Shown: positions 1 to 7,223 of the stretch, one piece after another
How positions within the stretch are numbered: position 1 is the first letter of the stretch
How the letters are laid out: every line of letters starts with the position of its first letter
NCBI RefSeq assembly: GCF_021922985.1
Contig: NZ_CP040788.1
Span: 1,426,001 to 1,490,000 of the forward strand
DNA from: Clavibacter michiganensis subsp. tessellarius
GTDB lineage: Bacteria > Actinomycetota > Actinomycetes > Actinomycetales > Microbacteriaceae
Length of the DNA stretch: 64,000 nucleotides
Direction of reading: 5' to 3'
Made by a program: the position numbers and the translations under genes
Notes under the pieces: generated by a model
Seen by the model: the letters and a program-made list of their open reading frames with translations, nothing else
What the model was told of the DNA's origin: nothing
Database searches by the model: none

Positions 1-130
1 GGTCCACGACGACGTCGACGAGGAGGACCCGACCACCGCGGACCTCCTCCACGGCTTCATCACGGCGCTCGAGCAGTACGCGTGGATGGTCTCCGCGGAG
101 AACCGCCGCGTCGGATCCGCCGCCGAGTAG
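1..130 (+). CDS. dps: Dps-family DNA-protecting ferritin-like protein, C-terminal end only
   Basis: The window opens inside a reading frame that stops at TAG 128-130, leaving about 42 residues. The visible tail (a DLLHG-F-x3-LEQYAWM core followed by SAENRRV) looks like the last helix of Dps proteins, which bind DNA and oxidise iron with peroxide in starvation and oxidative stress. The conserved W-M near the end of the helix is typical. A strong hairpin follows 23 nt downstream, so this is the end of a transcript. The ferroxidase residues lie outside the window, so assignment rests on this tail alone. Confidence 0.72.
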   Translation, partial: VHDDVDEEDPTTADLLHGFITALEQYAWMVSAENRRVGSAAE

Positions 131-153
131 CGAGCGGCACCGACATCACGACC

Positions 154-183
154 CGAGGGCCGCGCCACCAGGCGCGGCCCTCG
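154..183 (+). terminator. Rho-independent-type terminator after dps
   Basis: Perfect 13-bp GC-rich stem (arms 154-166 and 171-183) with an ACCA tetraloop, 23 nt after the dps stop. There is no long U tract, as is usual for stems in this high-GC genome. Confidence 0.75.
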
Positions 184-243
184 TCGCGTCACGACCGCGA
201 CACCGCATCGACCGCCCGATCTGGGCACAGGAAGGAGACCGGG

Positions 244-1041
244 ATGGACCTCGGGATCACAGGGAAGACCGCGCTCGTCACGGGCGCCGACTCGGGGATC
301 GGGTGGGAGACCGCCCGCATCCTCCTCGCCGAGGGCGCGACCGTCGTCCTCAGCGACCAGGACCAGGGCTCGCTCGACGAGGCCGCCGCGAAGCTCGACG
401 GGGGCGACCGCGTGCACGCGTTCGCGGCCGACGTGACGAGCGTCGAGTCGCTCGCCGCGCTACACGACAAGGTGCAGGAGGCCGTCGGCGACATCGACAT
501 CCTCGTGCAGTCCGCGGGCATCACCGGCGCGCAGGGCCTGTTCCACGAGATCGACGACGCGGGCTGGACGAACACCATCGAGGTCGACCTCCTGGGACCC
601 GTGCGGCTCGTCAAGCAGTTCCTCCCGTCGCTCCGGAAGGGCGGCTGGGGCCGGATCGTGTTCCTCGCCTCCGAGGACGCCGTGCAGCCGTACGACGACG
701 AGCTCCCCTACTGCGCCGCCAAGGCCGGGATCCTCGCGCTGTCGAAGGGCCTCTCGCGCAGCTACGCGAAGGAGGGCCTGCTCGTGAACGCGGTGTCGCC
801 CGCCTTCATCCACACGCCCATGACCGACGCGATGATGGAGAAGCGCGCCGACCAGCTGGGCACCTCGAAGGACGACGCGATCGAGTCGTTCCTCGACGAG
901 GAGCGCCCCTACATGGAGCTCAAGCGCCGCGGCGAGCCCGCCGAGGTCGCCAACGTGGTCGCGTTCCTCTGCTCCGACCTCGCGTCGTTCGTGAACGGCT
1001 CGAACTACCGCGTCGACTCCGGATCGGTGGCGACGATCTGA
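244..1041 (+). CDS. SDR-family NAD(P)-dependent oxidoreductase
   Basis: 265-residue classical short-chain dehydrogenase, a soluble Rossmann-fold enzyme that oxidises or reduces a hydroxyl/keto group. The cofactor motif TGADSGIG is at residues 13-20, the catalytic serine is near 143 and the YCAAK motif puts Tyr156 and Lys160 in place. ATG 244 is chosen because an AAGGAG ribosome site lies just upstream and the Rossmann fold begins directly after it; the frame runs open further upstream without homology. The stop overlaps the ATG of the next gene (TGATG), so the two are probably translationally coupled. The substrate cannot be read from sequence; hydroxysteroid- or 3-oxoacyl-reductase names would be guesses. 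Confidence 0.88.
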   Translation: MDLGITGKTALVTGADSGIGWETARILLAEGATVVLSDQDQGSLDEAAAKLDGGDRVHAFAADVTSVESLAALHDKVQEAVGDIDILVQSAGITGAQGLFHEIDDAGWTNTIEVDLLGPVRLVKQFLPSLRKGGWGRIVFLASEDAVQPYDDELPYCAAKAGILALSKGLSRSYAKEGLLVNAVSPAFIHTPMTDAMMEKRADQLGTSKDDAIESFLDEERPYMELKRRGEPAEVANVVAFLCSDLASFVNGSNYRVDSGSVATI

Positions 1042-1250
1042 TGGCCGGCCTCTCGAAGGGCGACCACGTCACCTGGAACACGCCCCAGGGCGAGACGCAC
1101 GGGAAGGTCGTCGAGGAGAAGACGAAGGACTTCCAGCACGACGGGCAGCACTTCACCGCGTCGGGCGACGAGCCCGCGTACATCGTGGAGAGCGACAAGT
1201 CCGGCAAGACCGCGGCCCACAAGGGATCCGCGCTGACGAAGAAGAAGTAG
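1041..1250 (+). CDS. DUF2945 small TUDOR-like protein
   Basis: 69-residue basic protein beginning GDHVTWNTPQGETHGKVVE and ending in three lysines. This matches the DUF2945 family (often labelled hypervirulence-associated, TUDOR-like), small SH3-like barrels of unknown role found in many bacteria and fungi. It starts inside the stop codon of the SDR gene and ends just before a strong terminator, so it is the last gene of a two-gene unit. The middle DEPAYIVESDKSGKTAAHK segment fits the family, in which the chain ends with a short lysine-rich tail. The virulence name comes from a fungal homologue and should not be taken as a function here. Confidence 0.82.
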   Translation: MAGLSKGDHVTWNTPQGETHGKVVEEKTKDFQHDGQHFTASGDEPAYIVESDKSGKTAAHKGSALTKKK

Positions 1251-1258
1251 CGCGGCCT

Positions 1259-1293
1259 CCCCCGCGGGTACCGGCGACCGGTACCCGCGGGGG
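1259..1293 (+). terminator. Strong terminator hairpin
   Basis: Perfect 16-bp stem (1259-1274 with 1278-1293) and a 3-nt CGA loop immediately after the DUF2945 stop. It isolates this unit from the two-component genes that begin 38 nt later. Confidence 0.85.
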
Positions 1294-1317
1294 GCGACCC
1301 GCTCTCGGACCCGCGCC

Positions 1318-1323
1318 TAGGCT
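1318..1323 (+). promoter_or_regulatory. -10 element of a probable leaderless promoter (sensor kinase)
   Basis: TAGGCT fits the actinobacterial TANNNT -10 and ends 7 nt before ATG 1331, so transcription would start at or next to the start codon. No ribosome site precedes the ATG. One member of a recurring arrangement in this window. Confidence 0.6.
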
Positions 1324-1330
1324 GTGGCCG

Positions 1331-2575
1331 ATGGACACCGGGACCGCCGAGACGACGCGCGCGCGCACGCCGCGCGCCCCGCGGCACCGCGACGGCGCCG
1401 AGGTCGCCGTGGACGCCGTCGTCGGGATCGTGCTCGCGGGCATCGCCGTGCGGCCGCCGCTGGACGTGCAGGAGGCGGGCCTCCCCGTGGCCGCTTTGGT
1501 GGTCCTCGCGGTCGTCGCGCGCTCGGCGCTCCCCGGGGTGGCGCTCGCGCTGGCCTGGGTGATGGCGCTGGCGCAGTGGCAGCTGGGCGAGCGCCCCGGC
1601 TTCGCCGACCTCGCCCTCCTCCTCGTGCTGTACTCCACCGCCCGGCGGGGGTCGCGCCCCACGGTCATCCTGGGCGGCGCGTCCGCGGTCGTCGGCGGCG
1701 TGATGGCCACGGTCTACCTGCTGCACACGGGCGCCCGCTACTCGCTCCTCATCAGCCCCGGCGGCCTCGGCGCCATGATCTTCGTCGCGGCACCGGTCCT
1801 GATGCTGCTCCTCGCCTGGCTCACCGGCCTCGTGGTGCGCGTGATCCGCGCCCGCTCGACCGAGTCGCGGCTCCGCGTCCAGGCCGAGGACACCGCCGTC
1901 AAGGCCGTCGACCTCGCGCACGCCGAGACGCTGCGGGCGAGCATGGCGCGCGACGTGCACGACATCGTCGGGCACTCGCTCGCGGTGATCATCGCGCAGG
2001 CCGACTCGGTGCAGTTCCTCGACGACGAGGAGCGGATCCGCGGCGTCTCCGCCACCATCGCCGACACCGCGCGCCGGTCGCTCGCCGAGGTGCGCGAGGT
2101 GCTGAGCGGCACGAGCACGGCCGAGTCCGACGACGGGCCCGAGGACCTCGACGCGGTCGTGGCGCAGGTGCGGGCGGCCGGGGTCGACCTCGTGCACGAG
2201 GTGCGCGGCCAGCGCCGCGCGGTGGATCCGGCCCGCCAGGTCGTCGTGCGCCGCGTCGCCCAGGAGATGACCACCAACGCCATGCGGCACGGCGCCGCCG
2301 GCGGCCGCATCCGGCTCCGCGAGACCTGGCGCGCGGCCGACGTGGTGCTCGAGGTCGAGAACCCCGTCGTCCCGCCGAGCGCCGTCCGCGACCGCACGGG
2401 CCCGCTCGGGCTCGAGTCACTGCGCCTCGGCACCGGCGTCGAGGGCATGCGCGCCCGGCTCGCGGCCGTCGGCGGCGACCTCGAAGCCGAGGCCGTCGAC
2501 GACCTGTTCACCGCCCGGGCCAGGATCCCCCTGCCGGACGCCCGCCCCCTCACCGTGCCGGGAGGCCGCCCGTGA
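1331..2575 (+). CDS. NarL/DesK-type sensor histidine kinase
   Basis: 414-residue membrane sensor. The N-terminal ~170 residues hold about four to five hydrophobic segments with almost no extracytoplasmic loop, so it probably senses within or near the membrane. A dimerisation/phosphoacceptor domain (HisKA_3) follows, with the H-box ARDVHDIVGHSLAV and phosphoacceptor His210. The HATPase domain contains the N-box EMTTNAMRHG (around residue 315) and a GLGLESLR/GTGVEGMRAR-like G-box region. Its stop overlaps the start of the response regulator (GTGA), the standard arrangement for a cognate pair. The stimulus is unknown. Confidence 0.9.
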   Translation: MDTGTAETTRARTPRAPRHRDGAEVAVDAVVGIVLAGIAVRPPLDVQEAGLPVAALVVLAVVARSALPGVALALAWVMALAQWQLGERPGFADLALLLVLYSTARRGSRPTVILGGASAVVGGVMATVYLLHTGARYSLLISPGGLGAMIFVAAPVLMLLLAWLTGLVVRVIRARSTESRLRVQAEDTAVKAVDLAHAETLRASMARDVHDIVGHSLAVIIAQADSVQFLDDEERIRGVSATIADTARRSLAEVREVLSGTSTAESDDGPEDLDAVVAQVRAAGVDLVHEVRGQRRAVDPARQVVVRRVAQEMTTNAMRHGAAGGRIRLRETWRAADVVLEVENPVVPPSAVRDRTGPLGLESLRLGTGVEGMRARLAAVGGDLEAEAVDDLFTARARIPLPDARPLTVPGGRP

Positions 2576-3234
2576 TCCGCATCGTGCTCGTCGACGACCA
2601 GGAGCTGTTCCGCGGCGGCGTGCGCGTCGCCCTCGACGCCCAGCCCGACCTCCAGGTCGTCGGCGAGGCCGGGGACGGCAGGCAGGGGCTCGCGGTGATC
2701 GACGAGGTGCGACCCGACGTCGTGCTGCTCGACATGCGGATGCCCGTGATGGACGGCCTCGAGACCGTGCGGGCGCTCTTCGACGGCTCGCGCGCCGAGC
2801 CGCCGCGGGTCATCGTGCTGACGACGTTCGCGCTCGATCGCGCCTCGGCCACGGCCATCCGCGGCGGCGCGAGCGGCTTCCTCCTCAAGGACGCGACGCC
2901 CGCCTTCCTCGCCGCGGCGATCCGCGCGGTCCACGCCGGCAGCGCCGTGCTCGCGCCCGACGAGCTCACGCAGCTCTTCACGTCGGACGCCGCCGCCGCG
3001 CCCGCTCCCCCGGCGCCGCCCGCGTTCCGCTCGCTGAGCGCGCGCGAGAAGGACGTCTTCGGGCACGTGGCCAGGGGCCTGTCGAACGCGGAGGTCGCGG
3101 CGCTCGAGTTCGTCAGCGAGTCGACCGTGAAGACGCACGTCAGCAGCATCCTCGCCAAGCTCGCGCTCCGGGATCGCGTGCAGCTCGTCGTGTACGCGCA
3201 CGACCACCGGCTCGTGGAGCGGTCGGGGGCGTAG
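2572..3234 (+). CDS. LuxR/NarL-family response regulator
   Basis: 220-residue two-domain regulator. The receiver domain has the acidic pair DDQ near residues 8-9, phosphoacceptor Asp54 (VVLLDMRMP) and the conserved TTF and LLKDA segments. A C-terminal LuxR-type HTH (SAREKDVFGHVARGLSNAE, then ESTVKTHVSSIL) binds DNA. GTG 2572 is the start, lying inside the kinase stop codon. It is the partner of the preceding kinase. The pair resembles those controlling antibiotic/lipid stress ABC transporters in actinobacteria, but no such transporter is adjacent, so the target is unknown. Confidence 0.92.
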   Translation: MIRIVLVDDQELFRGGVRVALDAQPDLQVVGEAGDGRQGLAVIDEVRPDVVLLDMRMPVMDGLETVRALFDGSRAEPPRVIVLTTFALDRASATAIRGGASGFLLKDATPAFLAAAIRAVHAGSAVLAPDELTQLFTSDAAAAPAPPAPPAFRSLSAREKDVFGHVARGLSNAEVAALEFVSESTVKTHVSSILAKLALRDRVQLVVYAHDHRLVERSGA

Positions 3235-3299
3235 GCGCCACCGGCCTGCCCGGCCGACGCGACCGGCGCGACCGGCCCGAGCGGCCCGCGACCCCGGCG

Positions 3300-4685
3300 T
3301 CAGCCGCCGAGCGCGCCGCCGCAGCGCTGAAGGTCGGTTGCGAGGGCGTCGACCTCCGCGCGCGCGGACTCCGCGGGGACGGACGGATCCACGTCCTCGG
3401 CCCAGATGGTGAAGGCGACCTCGGTGCCGTCCTCCGCGTCGGCGATGCCGGTGAGGCCGTGCATCCGCTCGAGCGTGCCCGTCTTGCCGCGGATGCGGCC
3501 GGCCGCCGCGTCCTGCTCGCCCGCGAAGCGCCCGCCCTCCGCGAGCGTGCCCGTGCGCCCGGCGACGGCGAGGCCGGCGTCGACGATCGCGAGGTCGTCG
3601 ACGTGCCGCGCGATGCGCGCCATGAGCCGCGTGAGGAGCTCGGCCGGCACGCGGTTCGCGTCCGACAGGCCCGACCCGTCGACCAGCACGACGCCCGCCA
3701 TCGGCAGGTCGAGCCCCGCGAGCGCCTCCGGGGTGCCGCGCTGGATGTCGGTGGCCGCGCTGCCCGCGCCCGTCTCGATCGCGACGAGGCGCGCGAGCGT
3801 CTCGGCGAGCGTGTCGTCGGAGTGCGTGAGCATGTGGCCGACGAGGTCGCGCACGGGCGCCGACTCGACCGTGGCCAGCACGGCGGATCCGGGGGCGGCC
3901 GTGACGAGCGGGCCGTCCGCGGCCACGTCGTCGCCGAGGAGCGCGGCGAAGGCGTCGGCGGCGCGCGCGACGGCCGCGTCCCCGCGACGGGAGTACGGGA
4001 CCGCGGGGTCGTCGCGGTCGCCGTCCACCATGAGCGCCGTGATGTTCGACATGGATCCGCCCCGCCGTGCCGCGAGCGGCCACTCCGGCAGCCAGGCGGG
4101 CCCGGTGAAGAGGCTGCTGTCGACCTGGAGGCGGCGGATCGGGACGCCGGCGGTGGCGGGATCGGCGCGCCGGGCGTCGCGCACCTGGCGCGCGAGGTCG
4201 TCGAGGTGGGGCGCGCCCGGGTAGACGCCGTCGGTGCCCGTGGGCAGGCGGCTGAGGGTGGGGTCGCCGCCGCCCACGAGGACCACCGTGTCCGGGCGCG
4301 GGCCGGCGACGACGCGCGTGGCGATGCGGCGGTCCGGGCCGAGCGACTCCACGGCGGCCGCGGCGGTGAGGACCTTCATGGTGCTCGCGGTGGGGGCCGG
4401 CACGTCGCCGCGCACGTCGACCAGCGCGGCGCCCGCGTCGTCGCCGGCGTCCGCGGCGCTCAGGTGCAGCGTGCCCGTGGACCATCCGGCCGTGAGCGCG
4501 TCGACGGTGCAGGTGTCGGGGTCCGCCGACGCGCCGGCGAGGGGCGCCGGGAGGATCCCGGTCGCGAGGCCCGCGCCCACCACGGCGGTCGCGACCACGG
4601 CCGCGAGCAGCGCGTCCCGGCGACGGGCCACCCGGCCGCGGGGACGCCGGCGCGGCGCGGCGCGGGCGGGGCGGGATCCGGTCAT
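3300..4685 (-). CDS. dacB: D-alanyl-D-alanine carboxypeptidase/endopeptidase, PBP4 (DacB) type
   Basis: 461-residue penicillin-binding protein that trims D-Ala from peptidoglycan stem peptides outside the membrane. A very basic N-terminus precedes one hydrophobic segment (about residues 25-45), a signal anchor or signal peptide. The active-site motifs are STMK at 101-104, an SGLSDANR segment (the SxN region) and GKTGTL near the C-terminus. Length and motif order fit class C low-mass PBPs (peptidase S13). ATG 4685 is preferred, although its GGGGAG site is unusually close; GTG 4718 would add 11 residues. It ends convergently with the response regulator, 65 nt away. Confidence 0.88.
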   Translation of the reverse strand: MTGSRPARAAPRRRPRGRVARRRDALLAAVVATAVVGAGLATGILPAPLAGASADPDTCTVDALTAGWSTGTLHLSAADAGDDAGAALVDVRGDVPAPTASTMKVLTAAAAVESLGPDRRIATRVVAGPRPDTVVLVGGGDPTLSRLPTGTDGVYPGAPHLDDLARQVRDARRADPATAGVPIRRLQVDSSLFTGPAWLPEWPLAARRGGSMSNITALMVDGDRDDPAVPYSRRGDAAVARAADAFAALLGDDVAADGPLVTAAPGSAVLATVESAPVRDLVGHMLTHSDDTLAETLARLVAIETGAGSAATDIQRGTPEALAGLDLPMAGVVLVDGSGLSDANRVPAELLTRLMARIARHVDDLAIVDAGLAVAGRTGTLAEGGRFAGEQDAAAGRIRGKTGTLERMHGLTGIADAEDGTEVAFTIWAEDVDPSVPAESARAEVDALATDLQRCGGALGG

Positions 4686-4767
4686 CTCCCCAGGGTAGGA
4701 AACCCGTGTCGCGCGCACCTCCGCCGCGGGTGCCGCTGGCTCCCCCGCGCGGACGATCCGCCGCGGC

Positions 4768-5367
4768 TCAGCGCAGCAGGCCGCCCGTGCGCCCCGACTC
4801 GGCCCAGGCCAGCGCGCGCGTGACGACGCGCTCGCTGACGTCGAGCACGCGGGCGATCTCGCCGGTGTCGCGCCCCTTCGAGCGCTCCTCGACGGCGATC
4901 TGGAGCTTGCGACGCGTGATGCCCTTGGGCAGCGACGGCAGCTGGGGCGCCGTCGGCGCGGGTGCCGCGGCGGGCTCGGCGGGCCGGCGGCGGCGCTTCT
5001 CCTCGGCGGTGACCGCGTCCACCGTGGCGAGCGCGAGCGTGACCGCGAAGAGGCCGCGGCCGGCCTCGGTGCCCGCCTCCAGCCCGTCGCGGACGGCCCG
5101 GAACGCGATGCCGCGCGCCTCGAGGGAGTTGAGGATCCGCACGACGTCGGCCGATCCCGGCCCCAGCCGGTCGAGGCTGACGACGAGCAGCTCGTCGTTC
5201 TCGCGGAGGTAGTCGAGGGCGTCCTGGAGGCTCGGGCGCGCGGCCTTGGGGCCGGCGGCGACGTCGACGAAGATGCGCTCGCAGCCCGCCGCGTCGAGGG
5301 CGTCGACCTGGTCCTGGTACGACTCGTCGGCGCGCGCGACGCGCGCGTACCCCACCAGCGTGGTCAT
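4768..5367 (-). CDS. Serine-recombinase-like protein with disrupted catalytic residues, plus HTH
   Basis: 199-residue protein with the resolvase/invertase fold: N-terminal GYARVARAD (residues 6-14), an SLDRLG block at 64-69 and a C-terminal helix-turn-helix (about 150-190). In active enzymes the first motif reads YxRVS with the nucleophilic serine; here that position is Ala11. The DRLGR motif is changed to DRLGP, so the second conserved arginine is Pro70. Arg9 and Arg67 remain. Without the serine it cannot cleave DNA by the known mechanism, so it is probably a DNA-binding protein. No att-like repeat or other mobility gene lies nearby, so it looks domesticated. It precedes dacB on the same strand. 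Confidence 0.85.
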   Translation of the reverse strand: MTTLVGYARVARADESYQDQVDALDAAGCERIFVDVAAGPKAARPSLQDALDYLRENDELLVVSLDRLGPGSADVVRILNSLEARGIAFRAVRDGLEAGTEAGRGLFAVTLALATVDAVTAEEKRRRRPAEPAAAPAPTAPQLPSLPKGITRRKLQIAVEERSKGRDTGEIARVLDVSERVVTRALAWAESGRTGGLLR

Positions 5368-5422
5368 GCGCCCTCCCTCACGACGTGCTCCCCCTGCTCC
5401 CGCTCCCCCGATCCCATGCGAC

Positions 5423-5454
5423 GACGGGCGGACGCCGCCCGGCGCCCGCCCGTC
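5423..5454 (-). terminator. Terminator after the DUF3072 gene
   Basis: 9-bp stem GACGGGCGG / CCGCCCGTC (5423-5431 with 5446-5454) beginning 14 nt beyond the DUF3072 stop, in the 101-nt gap before the recombinase-like gene. Confidence 0.55.
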
Positions 5455-5468
5455 CGCTCACGCGCGGA

Positions 5469-5747
5469 TCAGCTCGCGTCGTCGGACTGCGGCGACGCGG
5501 TCTCCTTCTTCTCCTGCAGGCGCTCGATCTGCTCGCTCGCCTCCGCCTTGTTGAGGTCGGCGGGGATCTCCTCGCCGGCCTGCGAGGCGAGCGAGTCGAG
5601 GTAGCTGCGCTGCGCGCCCGTCATCGGCTCGTCGCCCGTGACCCACGTGCTCGGGTCCTTCTCGGCGCTCTGGGGCGGCGTGGGCGTGGAGGAGCCGAGC
5701 ATCTCCTTCTCGTCGCCGCCGGTGGTGTCCTGGTTGGCATCGCTCAT
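5469..5747 (-). CDS. DUF3072 small protein
   Basis: 92-residue hydrophilic protein with a central WVTGDEPMTGAQRSYLDSLA block followed by LNKAEASEQIERLQ, the signature of DUF3072. The disordered, acidic N-terminus (to about residue 35) and charged tail flank a short helical core. The family has no known function; related stretches occur in small stress-associated actinobacterial proteins and also resemble SAP/DUF3072 helical motifs. A TAGCGT -10-like element (minus strand, 5777-5782) lies about 30 nt upstream, with a GAGGAGA ribosome site before the ATG. It stands alone, bounded by a terminator downstream. Confidence 0.85.
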   Translation of the reverse strand: MSDANQDTTGGDEKEMLGSSTPTPPQSAEKDPSTWVTGDEPMTGAQRSYLDSLASQAGEEIPADLNKAEASEQIERLQEKKETASPQSDDAS

Positions 5748-5904
5748 GATCGTGTCTCCTCGTGGTCGTGGCTCCGACGCTACTCGCGACCCCCGACGTC
5801 GTGCCGGCCGGCCGGCGTCGCCCCGCGCGATCGTCGCCTGGCGGCCATCGCCCGCGCACCCGGCGCTCCCGCCCCGCTCGGCGGATCGGGAGGAGGCGGG
5901 CGGA

Positions 5905-7110
5905 TCAGCGCCGGCCGCCGCCGAGGAGCGCCTCGCGGTGGTCGGTGACCGCCCGCAGCAGCCGGCGCTCGTCGTCGAGGTGCCCCGCCTCGGAGCGGCC
6001 GGACGCGGCGGGCCGCTCGGACAGCATCCGCTGCCGGGCGAAGGCGAGCCGCGTGGCGTCGCGCGTGAACAGCCCCATGGCCCGGCCCGCGTCGCCGCCG
6101 CGGGTGCGCGCCCACAGCCGCGCGCGCCGCCGACCCTGCCACGTGCTCAGCATCTCGACCTCGGCGGGCGTGAACCAGCCGACGGCCGCGTACTCGCGGA
6201 GGCGGCGGCGCGTCAGGTGGATCTCGTAGCGGCGCAGCAGGATCACGACCGTCACGAGGAACGCGAAGATCGGCACCTGCAGCAGCACGTAGAAGGAGAG
6301 GAAGTCGCCGGTGATGGTGACGCCCGTGTTCCAGAGGGCGTGCAGCACGATGGCGCCGACCAGCCCGATCGCGCCGGAGCCGAGCGCGGCGCCCGGACCG
6401 CGGCGCGCGCCGTAGCCGATGGCGATGCCGGTGATCATGGTGAAGGTCACGTGCGCGAAGGGCGAGAACAGGCCCCGCAGCACGAAGGTGCCGACGAGCT
6501 CGCCCGTGGTGCCCTGCACGAGCGGACCGCCGAAGTAGACGATGTTCTCCGTGAAGGCGAAGCCGGCCGCGATGGTCGCGCCGTAGACGACGCCGTCGAC
6601 CGGCCCGTCGAAGTGGCGGCGAGCGACCCAGAACACGAGGAGCAGGCCGAGCGCCTTCGCGGACTCCTCCACGACGGGCGCCTGGACGGCCAGCTGCAGG
6701 AACTCCGTGTACCCCGTCGGCACGCCCACGGCGAGGCGCGCGTACTGCACGACGAGGTCGAACAGCAGCGCGATGGCCACCGACGCGGCCGCGCCCCAGA
6801 GCAGCGCGAACAGGAGCGCCAGGCGCGGCTCGGGCTCCCAGCGGTCGACCCAGCGGATCGCGAGCAGCACGCCGGCCAGCGGGACGAGCGCGAGGAGGGC
6901 GCAGATCGCGACGGCCTGCACCCCGAGGCTCAGCACGAGGTACGCGGCGACGACGAGGCCGACGAGCAGCAGCACGGCGACGCCCACGACGCCGAGCACG
7001 GCCGACGCGGTGATGCGGCGCGGCGCGTGCGGCGTGGGGAGCTCCATGGCGCGCGGCGGCGAGGAGGGCGACGGGCGGTGGACGGTCACGGGGACGGACG
7101 GGTCGGTCAC
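5905..7110 (-). CDS. PrsW-family intramembrane metalloprotease
   Basis: 401-residue polytopic membrane protein with about eight transmembrane segments between residues 35 and 300. Family motifs are the VEESAK pair (Glu148-Glu149), GFAFTENIVYF, and later histidines in FSPFAHVTFT and LHALWNTG that would complete the metal site. PrsW of Bacillus starts degradation of an anti-sigma factor; whether this one does so is unknown and no anti-sigma gene is adjacent. The ~100-residue cytosolic C-terminal extension is basic, rich in Arg, and longer than in the shortest members. A minus-strand TAGGCT -10 (7143-7148) lies 32 nt upstream of the ATG. Confidence 0.88.
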   Translation of the reverse strand: MTDPSVPVTVHRPSPSSPPRAMELPTPHAPRRITASAVLGVVGVAVLLLVGLVVAAYLVLSLGVQAVAICALLALVPLAGVLLAIRWVDRWEPEPRLALLFALLWGAAASVAIALLFDLVVQYARLAVGVPTGYTEFLQLAVQAPVVEESAKALGLLLVFWVARRHFDGPVDGVVYGATIAAGFAFTENIVYFGGPLVQGTTGELVGTFVLRGLFSPFAHVTFTMITGIAIGYGARRGPGAALGSGAIGLVGAIVLHALWNTGVTITGDFLSFYVLLQVPIFAFLVTVVILLRRYEIHLTRRRLREYAAVGWFTPAEVEMLSTWQGRRRARLWARTRGGDAGRAMGLFTRDATRLAFARQRMLSERPAASGRSEAGHLDDERRLLRAVTDHREALLGGGRR

Positions 7111-7142
7111 GACGGCCCTCTCTTCGGCGGATCGGCGTCGCC

Positions 7143-7148
7143 AGCCTA
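7143..7148 (-). promoter_or_regulatory. -10 element for the PrsW-like gene
   Basis: TAGGCT on the minus strand, 32 nt before the start codon, giving a predicted leader of about 25 nt. No convincing -35 was recognised. Confidence 0.4.
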
Positions 7149-7223
7149 TCGACGGGCCCGACGGCCGTCCGAGCCGGCGACGCGCGCGGACATGCGGGCG
7201 TCGCCGGGTCGCGGATCCCCCGG

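Noticed and set aside
1738..4485. A 915-residue minus-strand frame, and similar long plus-strand frames such as 20960-23383 and 24209-26233
   Set aside because: They are antisense or out of frame to well-supported genes and have shadow composition with no domain; stop codons are rare at this GC content.
4768..5367. A mobile element marked by the recombinase-like gene
   Set aside because: No transposase, terminal repeats, target duplication or cargo was seen, and the catalytic residues are gone.
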